From positions 1 to 64,000 of the forward strand of contig NZ_FMVS01000007.1 in assembly GCF_900102515.1 (NCBI RefSeq): a stretch of 64,000 nt of DNA. The letters are read 5' to 3'. Positions 49,966-59,081 of this stretch are shown here, one piece after another. The DNA comes from Butyrivibrio sp. INlla14. Lineage in GTDB: Bacteria; Bacillota; Clostridia; Lachnospirales; Lachnospiraceae. Made by a program: the position numbers and the translations under genes. The first letter of the stretch is position 1; every line of letters starts with the position of its first letter. Below the pieces are notes generated by a model, which did not search any database, was not told the DNA's origin, and was given only the letters and a program-made list of their open reading frames with translations.

Positions 49966-52384
49966 AGAAACAAGAGAATTTACAGTGCCGGAGGGCTTAT
50001 CAAAAGAGCAGCAGAAGGAAGTAAAAAGAATCATAAAAGAGGCTCAGAAGAATGACGGTACGCCAAGGACTGCACAGCAGACACTTCCCTTTGACAGGAT
50101 GTTTCCTGATGGGATATGCAGGATCGGGGATGATTATTATACCAAGACCATCCAGTTCCAGGATATCAATTACCAGCTTGCCCAGCAGGAGGATAAGACG
50201 GAGATATTTGAGGAATGGTGCAGCTTCCTTAACTTTTTTGACAGCTCTGTGCATTTCCAGCTATCTTTCATGAACTTCGCAACTGAGGTTGAGGACTTCG
50301 AGAAAAAGATTGCGATAGATCATCAGGATGACGGCTTCAATGAAGTTAGGGATGAGTATTCAGGAGTTCTTTTAAAGAACATGCAGGCTGGTAACAACGG
50401 TCTTACAAAAGTAAAATATATAAGCTTCGGGATCCATGCTGATTCCATGAAGTCAGCAAAACCCCGTCTGGTCCATATCGAGATGGATATCCTCAACAAC
50501 TTTAAGAGGCTTGGAGTTCGTGCTGAAACACTTGATGGAGAGCAGAGACTTGAGCTTATGCACAGGCAGATGCACATGGGAGATAATGCGAAGTTCCACT
50601 TTGACTGGAAGTACCTTGTGCAGTCGGGACTTTCTGTAAAAGATTTCATCGCGCCAAGTTCATTTGAGTTTCCAACAGGAAGATATTTCAAGATGGGCGA
50701 TACCTGGTGTGCCATGAGCTTTCTTTCAATCGATGCATCAGATATCAGCGATAGGATGCTTGCAGATTTCCTTGGCATGGAGTCCAGCCAGATCGTTACA
50801 ATGCATCTTCAGTCCGTGGATCAGAACGAAGCCATAAAGACTGTAAAGCATACGATCACTGAGCTCGACCGCTCCAAGATCGAGGAGCAGAAAAAGGCAG
50901 TGCGTGCCGGATATGATATCGACATCATCCCTTCTGACCTTGCTACTTATGGCAAGGATGCAAAAGACCTGCTAAAAGAGCTCCAGTCCCAGAACGAGAG
51001 AATGTTCCTTCTGACATTTATTATCATGAATACCGGAAGAACAAAGCAGGAACTGGAAAACAATATATTTCAGGCATCTTCAATAGCTCAGAAACATTCA
51101 TGTAATCTGGTGCGTCTCGACTTCCAGCAGGAGCAGGGACTTGTAAGTACCCTTCCTCTTGCCTATAACGAAGTTGATATCCAGCGCGGCATGACTACTT
51201 CAAGTACAGCGATCTTTGTGCCGTTTACGACTCAGGAGCTGTTCCAGGATCACAAGGGTGCTCTATATTATGGACTCAATGCACTTTCAAACAATCTTAT
51301 CATGGTTGACAGAAAGCTACTTAAGAACCCTAACGGCCTTATACTTGGTACTCCCGGTTCCGGTAAGTCTTTTGCAGCTAAAAGAGAAATCGCAAATGCA
51401 TTCCTCGTAACTGACGATGATATCATCATCACTGATCCGGAAAATGAATATCGTGCAATGGTGGAATATCTTGGCGGACAGGTGGTAAGGATAAGTCCTA
51501 CCTCTGACCAGTACGTCAATCCAATGGATATCACCATGAATTATTCTGAGGATGATAATCCTGTAATGCTGAAGGTTGATTTTATCTTGTCCCTATGCGA
51601 GCTCATCATGGGCTGTAAGGACGGACTTCCGCCTACAGAAAGAACAGTCATCGACAGATGTGTAAGGTTAGTATACAGGAAATATCTGGAGGATCCAAGA
51701 CCGGAGAACATCCCGATACTGGAAGATCTCTATAACCTTCTTTTGCAGCAGGAAGAGCCGGAAGCGAAGTATGTAGCCACAGCTCTTGAAATATATGTAT
51801 CAGGATCCCTCAACGTCTTTAACCACAGGACCAACGTGGAACTTCATAACCGTCTGGTATGCTTCGATATCAAAGACCTGGGCAAGCAGCTTAAGAAGAT
51901 AGGCATGCTCATTATTGAGGATCAGGTCTGGTGCAGGGTTTCGGAGAACAGGGAAGCAGGGAAGTCCACAAGATACTATATGGACGAGCTACACCTTCTT
52001 TTACGCGAGGAACAGACTGCAGCATATACTGTAGAGATCTGGAAGCGCTTCAGAAAGTGGGGCGGCATGCCGACAGGCATAACTCAGAACGTAAAAGACC
52101 TGCTGGCATCAAGGGAAGTAGAGAATATATTTGAAAATTCCGACTTCATTCTTATGCTGAATCAGGCCATAGGGGACAGGGCAATCCTGGCAAAACAGCT
52201 CAACATAAGTCCACATCAGCTCTCGTATGTAACGCATTCGGGAGAAGGTGAAGGGCTTATTTTTTATGGCAACGTTATTCTGCCGTTTATCGACAGATTC
52301 CCGAAGGATACCAAGCTCTATGAAGTTATCAACACCAAGTTCATAGAGCAGAATAAAGTGGCAGATGAAACAACCGGTGCATGA
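49937..52384 (+). CDS. VirB4-type conjugal transfer ATPase (CD1110 family)
   Basis: 815 residues from a TTG at 49937, chosen because AGGAGGTGG lies 7-8 bp upstream; the ATG form from 49889 would overlap PrgI more and has no ribosome site. LILGTPGSGKSFAAKREIAN is Walker A, YYMDELHLLLREEQTAAYTV Walker B, and MPTGITQNVKDLLASREVEN a later motif. It powers assembly of the mating channel. The N-terminal ~350 residues form the usual non-ATPase half. Confidence 0.93.
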   Translation: MFVLPWNRNKETREFTVPEGLSKEQQKEVKRIIKEAQKNDGTPRTAQQTLPFDRMFPDGICRIGDDYYTKTIQFQDINYQLAQQEDKTEIFEEWCSFLNFFDSSVHFQLSFMNFATEVEDFEKKIAIDHQDDGFNEVRDEYSGVLLKNMQAGNNGLTKVKYISFGIHADSMKSAKPRLVHIEMDILNNFKRLGVRAETLDGEQRLELMHRQMHMGDNAKFHFDWKYLVQSGLSVKDFIAPSSFEFPTGRYFKMGDTWCAMSFLSIDASDISDRMLADFLGMESSQIVTMHLQSVDQNEAIKTVKHTITELDRSKIEEQKKAVRAGYDIDIIPSDLATYGKDAKDLLKELQSQNERMFLLTFIIMNTGRTKQELENNIFQASSIAQKHSCNLVRLDFQQEQGLVSTLPLAYNEVDIQRGMTTSSTAIFVPFTTQELFQDHKGALYYGLNALSNNLIMVDRKLLKNPNGLILGTPGSGKSFAAKREIANAFLVTDDDIIITDPENEYRAMVEYLGGQVVRISPTSDQYVNPMDITMNYSEDDNPVMLKVDFILSLCELIMGCKDGLPPTERTVIDRCVRLVYRKYLEDPRPENIPILEDLYNLLLQQEEPEAKYVATALEIYVSGSLNVFNHRTNVELHNRLVCFDIKDLGKQLKKIGMLIIEDQVWCRVSENREAGKSTRYYMDELHLLLREEQTAAYTVEIWKRFRKWGGMPTGITQNVKDLLASREVENIFENSDFILMLNQAIGDRAILAKQLNISPHQLSYVTHSGEGEGLIFYGNVILPFIDRFPKDTKLYEVINTKFIEQNKVADETTGA

Positions 52385-52411
52385 GCACTGTAAATCGAGA
52401 GGAGAAGTTAA

Positions 52412-54172
52412 ATGGATGAGGGATTATACACAAGAATTCCTTCCACGGATAAGGGGACAACCCCGGAGGGAGTGCAAACAGGAAGACTTAAGACCTATGG
52501 CAGGAAGCTGAAGAATAAGACAAGTGCCAGTAAGTATTATGGAGAGAAGCTCCGTACCGGAAAGGCGGATAACAAAGCTACTGCCGAGGAGGCAGCAAAG
52601 AGCAGAAAGCTCCATAAGCAGGGGAAGAAGAAATCTGCAGAGCTGGAAAGGATTAGAAAATCTGAAGCGGGACGAACTGTGAGCAAAAGTTCGGCAATTT
52701 CTTCCGACGCTTCAAACGTAGCTACTCTGGTCAGTTATGCCGGGCAGCTTACGGGAAGTTCTTCTGAAGAAAAGGAAGAGAGTGCTGTTGCTGAGGAAGT
52801 CTTTGATACCGGTGGCTATATCGCCAGCGGTGCTGTCAGCAGTGCCACAGCAAAAGTCCGTAACAAAAAGTACAGTAATAAAGTCCATGGTAAGAGACAT
52901 CTTTCCGGAACCACTGAAGATGCTGCAAAGCTTCGGGCACGAAAGGAAATGCAGAAGAAGGCTTCCAGAACCCAGGCAAAAGCAGCGGAGAACAGCGGTA
53001 AAATCGGCAGGAAGATCACTGACAAGGCAGAAGATCTGATAACGCTCCTTGCAGAGACCATAACAGAGTTCGTAAAAGATAATCCGGTAATTGCGGCAAT
53101 CATAGCTGTTGTACTGCTCCTTATCCTTGTGATCATGGGTATGTTCAATTCCTGTGCTGCTCTTGGCTCGGGTGGCCAGAGCGTAACTGTTATAACAACT
53201 TTCACTGCGAAGGATGAAGATATTCTGCATGTTGAAGACGACTACAAGGATCTGGAAGAAGACCTGCAGGGAGAAGTGGCTGATATAGAGTCTGACTATC
53301 CGGGATATGATGAGTACAACTTTTACCTGGATGAAGTTGGGCACAATCCCTATCAGCTGGCTGCGATACTCACTGTGATATTTGAAGATTACAGGCGGGG
53401 CGAAGTGCAGGCGAAGCTTCAGGAAATATTTGACCTTCAGTATGAGCTCACCATCGAAGAAGTAGAAGAGACCAGGGAACGTGAAGTTGAGAAGACCGGC
53501 ACCCGATGGGTGGAGGACGATTCTTATCCTGAAGGTGGCTATGAAGAAGAGTATACCTATACCGAGACAGAAGAGTATCAGTACTACATTCTGAACGTAT
53601 ATCTTGTGAACCATACGCTTGAAGAAGTGGTTAATGAACTGGGATTTACTGAGGATGAGTTGGCAAGGTATGAAGTGCTTCTTGAGACCTTTGGCAATAA
53701 GAAGTATCTCTTTGGTGAAGATGATATCTACAACATCCCAGGAAGAGGCGAGGGTGACTTCGATGATTACAGAGTCCCTGGGGAATACCTTACGGATGAA
53801 GAATTTGCCCGGATGTTGCGTGAAGCTGAAAGATATCTCGGTACTCCATATGTCTGGGGAGGATATGATCCCGATGGCTTTGATTGCTCTGGGTTTGTGA
53901 GCTATGTCATCAATCACTGCGGTAACGGTTGGAACGTCGGAAGACAGACTGCTAACGGTCTTAGGGGTATCACAGGATATGTTCCTGCATCGGAAGCTAA
54001 GCCGGGAGACCTGGTATTCTTCCAGGGAACATATGATACTGCAGGCTGTAGTCATGTTGGTATCTATGTAGGTAATGGAATGATGATCCATGCAGGAAAT
54101 CCAATCCATTATTCTTCCATAAACACGCCGTACTGGCAGAATCATTTTCACTCTTTTGGAAGAATCAACTGA
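52412..54172 (+). CDS. NlpC/P60 cell-wall hydrolase of the transfer system (CD1108 family)
   Basis: 586 residues. The N-terminal ~215 residues are basic and low complexity and probably cytoplasmic. One membrane segment (PVIAAIIAVVLLLILVIMGM) follows, then an extracellular acidic stalk with paired Glu-rich segments, and a C-terminal NlpC/P60 domain from ~475: RYLGTPYVWGGYDPDGFDCS (catalytic Cys), GDLVFFQGTYDTAGCSHVGI (catalytic His). It opens peptidoglycan for the mating channel. A long antisense frame on the other strand is a shadow. Confidence 0.9.
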   Translation: MDEGLYTRIPSTDKGTTPEGVQTGRLKTYGRKLKNKTSASKYYGEKLRTGKADNKATAEEAAKSRKLHKQGKKKSAELERIRKSEAGRTVSKSSAISSDASNVATLVSYAGQLTGSSSEEKEESAVAEEVFDTGGYIASGAVSSATAKVRNKKYSNKVHGKRHLSGTTEDAAKLRARKEMQKKASRTQAKAAENSGKIGRKITDKAEDLITLLAETITEFVKDNPVIAAIIAVVLLLILVIMGMFNSCAALGSGGQSVTVITTFTAKDEDILHVEDDYKDLEEDLQGEVADIESDYPGYDEYNFYLDEVGHNPYQLAAILTVIFEDYRRGEVQAKLQEIFDLQYELTIEEVEETREREVEKTGTRWVEDDSYPEGGYEEEYTYTETEEYQYYILNVYLVNHTLEEVVNELGFTEDELARYEVLLETFGNKKYLFGEDDIYNIPGRGEGDFDDYRVPGEYLTDEEFARMLREAERYLGTPYVWGGYDPDGFDCSGFVSYVINHCGNGWNVGRQTANGLRGITGYVPASEAKPGDLVFFQGTYDTAGCSHVGIYVGNGMMIHAGNPIHYSSINTPYWQNHFHSFGRIN

Positions 54173-54195
54173 GTGTTGAACAATACTAATACTGC

Positions 54196-54222
54196 GAGCT
54201 GTCCGCATGGGCAGCTCTTTTG
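54196..54222 (+). terminator. Hairpin between the NlpC/P60 and DUF4315 genes
   Basis: GAGCTGTCC and GGGCAGCTC pair around CGCAT, followed by TTTTGTTT. Probably a partial terminator inside the operon. Confidence 0.55.
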
Positions 54223-54235
54223 TTTGGAGGAGATT

Positions 54236-54601
54236 ATGTTTGAAAAACTAAACAGAGCAAGGGCTGACCATGAACGTAATGGCCGGAAGCTGGCTGAAGC
54301 CCAGAAAAAGTTCGATGAAAGTGCAGAAAGGCTTAAGAAAATCGAGACTGCTACTATTCTGGATCTGGTCAAGATGAGGAGTCTTACGCCGGAGCAGCTT
54401 GCGGAAATTGTTGGAGGCGGTGACACTCCGATTCCCACAGAAGCTACGTCGCTAAAGGGTGCACCGATAGCTGATGTGGACTTTAGCAGCACTGACAATA
54501 GTGTAATAGACGGTGCAGAAGCAGACGAGGAAGAAAGCTCTTTTGCTGAAACAGAAAAAGAAACAGATCATGAGGAGGATATCTTAGATGAAGATTTTTA
54601 A
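54236..54601 (+). CDS. DUF4315 family protein
   Basis: 121 residues from the ATG at 54236 behind TTGGAGGAG. The first 70 residues are a coiled coil ([38 protein letters not shown]) with EQLAEIVGG; the rest is acidic. DUF4315 proteins are regular members of CD11xx-type transfer operons; their function is unknown. It overlaps the next gene by 14 bp. Confidence 0.8.
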   Translation: MFEKLNRARADHERNGRKLAEAQKKFDESAERLKKIETATILDLVKMRSLTPEQLAEIVGGGDTPIPTEATSLKGAPIADVDFSSTDNSVIDGAEADEEESSFAETEKETDHEEDILDEDF

Positions 54602-55361
54602 TATGTTAGCTGCAAGGGCAAAAGTCCTTGGCTGCTCGGTGGCTCTTTGCGGGTCACTTTTTTATTTGAATCCTGTTACAGCTTTTGCTGGAGGTGCTGA
54701 CTGCATCTGCGAGACAAAGTGTACAGAAGATCATGTGGATGACACTTGCCCTATCTGCAGGGAAGACTACAGAAGCTGTGAGGGCAAGGATCCTGAGATA
54801 GAAGAGAAGTGGGGACCACTTACTCCTGACGGGAACATGGAGCTTGTTGACGACTATGGCAGTATCGAAGCTGGTGGAAAGCAGTTCATCACTGTTATGA
54901 CCAAGAATGGCAACTATTTTTATATCATCATTGACCGTGATGATGACGGAAAAGAGAGTGTTCATTTCCTGAACATGGTTGATGAGTCTGATCTTTTGTC
55001 CCTGATGGATGAAGACCAGGTGTCTGAATATATTGCTGTTACAGGAAAAGGAAAGGTAGAGGAAGAAAAGAAAGTAGAGACTCCTGTACCGACTCCTGAA
55101 CCGGAACCAACTCCCGAGCCGGAGCCAGCACCGGAACCTGTAAAGGAAAAGAAAAATGTTAATGGGCTCATGGCAGTGATTCTGATCATAGGTCTTGGCG
55201 GCGCTGGTGGTTACATGTACTACACATCCACAAAGAACTCCAAGAAAAAGAAGAACACTGTGGATCCAGACGCAGATTATTTTGACGATGAGTATCAGCA
55301 GAGTTTTGCTGACGATGAAGAGGAATCATATGTAGATGATTCGGGAGAGGGGGATGAATGA
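54588..55361 (+). CDS. DUF4366 membrane protein (CD1107 family)
   Basis: 257 residues. A signal peptide ([20 protein letters not shown]) precedes a Cys-rich segment ([19 protein letters not shown]), the DUF4366 core ([37 protein letters not shown]), a Pro-Glu repeat stalk ([17 protein letters not shown]) and a C-terminal membrane helix ([20 protein letters not shown]) with an acidic tail. The likely topology is an extracellular domain anchored at the C-terminus. Role in mating unproven. Confidence 0.85.
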   Translation: MKIFNMLAARAKVLGCSVALCGSLFYLNPVTAFAGGADCICETKCTEDHVDDTCPICREDYRSCEGKDPEIEEKWGPLTPDGNMELVDDYGSIEAGGKQFITVMTKNGNYFYIIIDRDDDGKESVHFLNMVDESDLLSLMDEDQVSEYIAVTGKGKVEEEKKVETPVPTPEPEPTPEPEPAPEPVKEKKNVNGLMAVILIIGLGGAGGYMYYTSTKNSKKKKNTVDPDADYFDDEYQQSFADDEEESYVDDSGEGDE

Positions 55362-55897
55362 TTACAAGTGTAGAGTTTTCAAAGGCTAAGCTCCGTAAGG
55401 CGCTCGAAAAGCTTTTTGGCATGATGGATTATGACCAGCTTATGTGCGGCGTGTCCGAAGAGGATGAGGACAGATACGTTGAAATGGATGATGAGGATAT
55501 TGTAGAGGATATGGCAGATAACTTTGCCGATAAGCTCTATCCGAGTATCCTTTATGGCTTCAGGGAATATATTGATGACGTTGAAGGCAGAGATGCAACT
55601 GGCAGGCTTGTGGGTGACGAGCTTTTCTTTGAGCCTGCTGCGAAGATATATTCTGCTTACAACGATTATTATGGTGACCATGCCACTGAGATTTTTGGTG
55701 GTGAGGAAGTATATTTGCTTTCTGACGGAGATATTATCCTTGTCGATCGTGTGGAAGTGGAATCAGGAAGGACCAGGCTGGTATACAGAAGACCGGTGAA
55801 AAAGCTTGAGAGCAAGGGTGATTTCTACATCAATGAGAGTAAGCTCTTTGAGTGGCTGGCATTACAGGCTGGTGAATATATAGCGGAGGAGGACTAA
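55358..55897 (+). CDS. Hypothetical protein of the transfer operon
   Basis: 179 residues, overlapping the DUF4366 gene by 4 bp (ATGA). It is acidic and soluble, with segments such as [40 protein letters not shown] and [21 protein letters not shown] do not recognise it. Operon position suggests a role in the element's transfer or maintenance. Confidence 0.65.
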   Translation: MITSVEFSKAKLRKALEKLFGMMDYDQLMCGVSEEDEDRYVEMDDEDIVEDMADNFADKLYPSILYGFREYIDDVEGRDATGRLVGDELFFEPAAKIYSAYNDYYGDHATEIFGGEEVYLLSDGDIILVDRVEVESGRTRLVYRRPVKKLESKGDFYINESKLFEWLALQAGEYIAEED

Positions 55898-55900
55898 GCC

Positions 55901-56386
55901 ATGGCAGATGATGGATGGATCAGTGCAGATGATTATGATGGCGATATCCCATTTCTTTCTGATGAAGAGAACAGGATGAGAGCTCTGGCAAGGCAGGCAA
56001 AAGCTGATGCAGCCTCCGACGATGAACTCCCCTTCGGAGGCTTTGATAACAGCGAAAAGATTGAGGCTCCGGTAACTTCAGATGTTGTAGGTGAGTGTCC
56101 CTGTTGTGGTTCACAGGTTGTTGACAGGGAGAAGGCTTTCTTTTGCAACAACTATGACTGCAATTTTGCTCTTTGGAAGAACAACAAATTTTTCCAGGCT
56201 ATCAGCAAAGAAATGACCAGGGATGTTGCAGAGGAACTTCTTACCTGCGGAACTGTTAGACTGGATGGCTGTAAGTCAGTTAAGACCGGCAATACCTTTA
56301 ACTGCTATGTTGACCTGACTGTTGACGAGGAAGAGAGGGCGCAGTTCGCTATCCGATTTCCCAAAAAGAAATACAGGAGGCAGTGA
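55901..56386 (+). CDS. Stand-alone topoisomerase C-terminal-repeat-like zinc protein
   Basis: 161 residues. After an acidic N-terminus there is a four-Cys finger (GECPCCGSQVVDREKAFFCN, NYDCNFALWKNNKFFQAISK), continued by the RDVAEELLTCGTVRLDGCKS segment. This is the repeat found at the C-terminus of topoisomerase III-like proteins (CPxCG..V......C.....CxFxLWK). No topoisomerase core is present. It probably binds single-stranded DNA or the relaxosome; that is inference. Confidence 0.7.
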   Translation: MADDGWISADDYDGDIPFLSDEENRMRALARQAKADAASDDELPFGGFDNSEKIEAPVTSDVVGECPCCGSQVVDREKAFFCNNYDCNFALWKNNKFFQAISKEMTRDVAEELLTCGTVRLDGCKSVKTGNTFNCYVDLTVDEEERAQFAIRFPKKKYRRQ

Positions 56387-56393
56387 TAACGTT

Positions 56394-56957
56394 ATGGAAG
56401 TTATGACGGGTAAAACTATAGAAAAGTGGAGCGATGTTGGAAGTGGGACAGTCCATGCTGCGGATGAAAGAGTCGTTGCAGCAAGTGACCTGTCACAGGG
56501 CGAGAGGTTCAGACAGCTCCGTGAGATCACTGGGATGAACAGAAAAGATTTCTCTGAATATCTTGGCATCCCTTACCGAACCATGAGCGACTGGGAAAAT
56601 AATCTTAGGACCATGCCGGGCTATGTCTTTGCACTTATAGATTACAAAGTGCGCTCTGAGTTTGGCATGAAGCTTCCACAGGAGCTTGATCCCAATACTC
56701 TTGGCAATGTCAGGAGAGGTCTCGAAGACCAGATCGAGCAGAATGACAACAATCTTGACGGCTGCATCAATAACGTCAAAGTTGAAGAGCCTGTCGGGAA
56801 GATTACAGATAACAACGCTAATGGGATTCCTGATGAAGAGGAAGCCAGGGATGAAGCACGAGATAAAGTTTCTATCCTTAAGCAGCTCCATGAAGCAAAA
56901 CATGGCTCTAAATATGAGCGGGAGATTAAGCCGGCAGTTCCGGCGCTGGGGTTATGA
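56394..56957 (+). CDS. XRE-like helix-turn-helix protein
   Basis: 187 residues from the ATG at 56394. Residues ~40-85 form an HTH (LSQGERFRQLREITGMNRKD, FSEYLGIPYRTMSDWENNLR). The C-terminal half is acidic and helical (NDNNLDGCINNVKVEEPVGK). It probably acts as a regulator encoded just before the mobilisation genes. It ends 1 bp before the MobC start, so the two are co-translated. Confidence 0.75.
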   Translation: MEVMTGKTIEKWSDVGSGTVHAADERVVAASDLSQGERFRQLREITGMNRKDFSEYLGIPYRTMSDWENNLRTMPGYVFALIDYKVRSEFGMKLPQELDPNTLGNVRRGLEDQIEQNDNNLDGCINNVKVEEPVGKITDNNANGIPDEEEARDEARDKVSILKQLHEAKHGSKYEREIKPAVPALGL

Positions 56958-56958
56958 T

Positions 56959-57291
56959 ATGAGACGTACAGATACGCAGATACAGGTCAGGGTTTCATCT
57001 GCTGACAAAGAGAAGATCATGGATCGTATGAAGAAGGCTGGTATAACCAACCTTACCGCCTACATGAAGAAAATGGCAATTGATGGCTATATCATTTTGC
57101 TTGATATGTCCGATGTGAAGGATGCATTGGAGATGCTTCATGTAAATGGTCTGGTGCTGGGAGAACTGCTGGAAAGAGCTGAAGCCTCCGAAGCAATCCC
57201 ACATGATGACATAGTTCTTTTACAGGAACAGCAGGATGAAATCTGGAAGACCATGCAGCAGATACTTATAAGATTATCAAATATTTCTTAG
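56959..57291 (+). CDS. MobC-like relaxosome accessory protein
   Basis: 110 residues from the ATG at 56959. RRTDTQIQVRVSSADKEKIM, then RMKKAGITNLTAYMKKMAID, is a ribbon-helix-helix start as in MobC/MbeC-type proteins; the remainder is helical. It likely binds oriT and helps the relaxase. The relaxase gene follows after 41 bp. Longer in-frame extensions overlap the HTH gene and are not needed. Confidence 0.8.
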   Translation: MRRTDTQIQVRVSSADKEKIMDRMKKAGITNLTAYMKKMAIDGYIILLDMSDVKDALEMLHVNGLVLGELLERAEASEAIPHDDIVLLQEQQDEIWKTMQQILIRLSNIS

Positions 57292-57332
57292 GTGATTCCA
57301 CAGCGGGATGCACTTTTTCTTTTGGGAGGATC

Positions 57333-58736
57333 ATGGCAGCAACAAGACTCATACCCATGCATGTGGGTAAAGGCAGGAGCCTTGAGAAAAGTCTTAAGGC
57401 GAAAATTGAATATGCGATAAATCCTGATAAGACCCATGGCGGAGAACTGGTATCATCTTATGGATGCCAGCGCGAAACATCTTCGCAGGAATTTTATTTT
57501 GCCAAGAGCAGATACGAACAGAAGACCGGTAAGATCATTGAGGGTGATGTCATTGCTTATCAGATCAGGCAGTCCTTTAAGCCCGGGGAGATTACTCCGG
57601 AGGATGCAAACCGCATCGGATATGAGACTGCCATGAGGTTCACCCATGGAAATCATGCTTTTATAGTTGCTACCCACACCGACAGGGCGCACATCCACAA
57701 TCATATCGTGTTCAACTCCACAACCATAGACTGCAAAAGGAAGTTTAAGAATTTCTATCTGTCAGCTTTTGTATTGCAGAAAATCAGCGACCTTCTATGT
57801 TTGGAGAATGGACTTTCTGTAATAAAGCCAAGGCCATACAGCGAAAGGGAGAAGCGGACTACTTATCCAAAGTACAATGGTTTTCGAGATGATATCCGTA
57901 ATTCCATTTCCATTGCTTTAGGGAAAAGACCCGTCGACTTCAATGCTCTTTTATTGGAACTGCAGAGTCAGGGCTATGAGATAAAACGTGGAAAGCATAT
58001 CGCTGTCAGAGGCAAAGGCCAGAAGCGTTTCATAAGATTCAGATCCCTGGGTGATGGATTTACTGAGGATGACCTTAGAGAGAAGCTTGAAGGTATAAAC
58101 CGTGGTGCTGCTCCAGAGTCAAAGCAGCCATCCTACATGGATAAGGACTTCGACCTTCTGATAAACCTTCAGGATGTAATTGCAAAATGTAAAGGTCCAG
58201 GGTATGAGCTCTGGGCTAAGAAATATAATGTGAAAAATGTCATGAAGGCAATTCTCTTTTTCCAGGAGCAGGGGCTTCGGTCATATGCTGAACTTGCTGA
58301 GAGAGCAGATAGCTCATCCAAAAGATTTGGCGAACTTGATCAGACCATCAAAGCATCAGAGAAGAGACTTGATGAAATCAGTAAGCTCAGAAATCATATC
58401 ATCAACTATTCCAAGACCAGAGACATCTATACTGAGTATCGTAAGAGCGGTTACAGCAAAAAATATTTTGCAGAGCATAAGGATGACATCATGAAGCACA
58501 AAGCAGCCAAGGATGCATTCGATAAACTTGGAACCAAGAAGCTTCCTACCATGAAGGAACTTGATGCAGAGTTCCAGGTCGTACTTGCAAAAAAGCGCGC
58601 AGCCTATTCTGAGTACCGCGAAGCAAAAGACAACATGACCAAGTACCAGATTGCAAAATATGACATCGACAGGATTCTTGGAATCACAGAATCACCGGAA
58701 CAGAATAAAACAAAACAGCAGGAATCATCCCGCTGA
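57333..58736 (+). CDS. Relaxase (MobP-type, VirD2-like)
   Basis: 467 residues. SLEKSLKAKIEYAINPDKTH and YQIRQSFKPGEITPEDANRI precede the metal-binding HxDxxHxHNH motif in FIVATHTDRAHIHNHIVFN. The catalytic Tyr is probably in the N-terminal ~100 residues. After residue ~250 the protein is a long helical or coiled-coil region. It nicks DNA at oriT and is carried into the recipient. A hairpin-rich non-coding region follows, where oriT is likely to be. Confidence 0.93.
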   Translation: MAATRLIPMHVGKGRSLEKSLKAKIEYAINPDKTHGGELVSSYGCQRETSSQEFYFAKSRYEQKTGKIIEGDVIAYQIRQSFKPGEITPEDANRIGYETAMRFTHGNHAFIVATHTDRAHIHNHIVFNSTTIDCKRKFKNFYLSAFVLQKISDLLCLENGLSVIKPRPYSEREKRTTYPKYNGFRDDIRNSISIALGKRPVDFNALLLELQSQGYEIKRGKHIAVRGKGQKRFIRFRSLGDGFTEDDLREKLEGINRGAAPESKQPSYMDKDFDLLINLQDVIAKCKGPGYELWAKKYNVKNVMKAILFFQEQGLRSYAELAERADSSSKRFGELDQTIKASEKRLDEISKLRNHIINYSKTRDIYTEYRKSGYSKKYFAEHKDDIMKHKAAKDAFDKLGTKKLPTMKELDAEFQVVLAKKRAAYSEYREAKDNMTKYQIAKYDIDRILGITESPEQNKTKQQESSR

Positions 58737-58743
58737 ATATAAC

Positions 58744-58785
58744 GGGCACTATCTTTTTCACAGAAGGTGGTGCCCATCTTTTTTT
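58744..58785 (+). terminator. Terminator after the relaxase gene
   Basis: GGGCAC and GTGCCC form the stem around a 20-nt loop, followed by ATCTTTTTTT. Confidence 0.7.
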
Positions 58786-58823
58786 ATTTTCTATTGCCAT
58801 CATTCTGGCGGACTTTTCATTTA

Positions 58824-58982
58824 GCTCCCGCAGGGAGCGTAGCCATATTGAAAATATGTGTGCAAGGGGATTGGGGATTTCCCCAACAAGCGTCCTGGCA
58901 GTACCGGGACATTGCTTGCGAAGTTACGACCGTAGGGAGTCAGACCTGCGTGCATGGGCATTCATGTGACCTGTCAGGTCAC
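58824..58982 (+). other. Candidate oriT: series of five inverted repeats
   Basis: The relaxase-proximal gap carries GCTCCC/GGGAGC (58824-58838), CATATT/AATATG (58844-58858), TTGGGGA/TCCCCAA (58871-58886), GTCCTGG/CCGGGAC (58892-58910, one T-G pair) and GTGACCTG/CAGGTCAC (58966-58982). No gene crosses 58737-59081. Such dense small stems beside a MobP relaxase are typical of transfer origins; the nick site cannot be placed. Confidence 0.5.
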
Positions 58983-59081
58983 AAAAAACATAAAATGTGA
59001 TCTCTATGGTTACAGACATGGAGGCTGTCTTAGTGTAGAATAGTAGCGAATGATTATAGAAATCGGAGACGATATAAAAGC

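Noticed and set aside
52712..54208. 498-residue frame on the minus strand
   Set aside because: It lies wholly antisense to the NlpC/P60 gene, lacks a ribosome site and domains, and is a codon-bias shadow.
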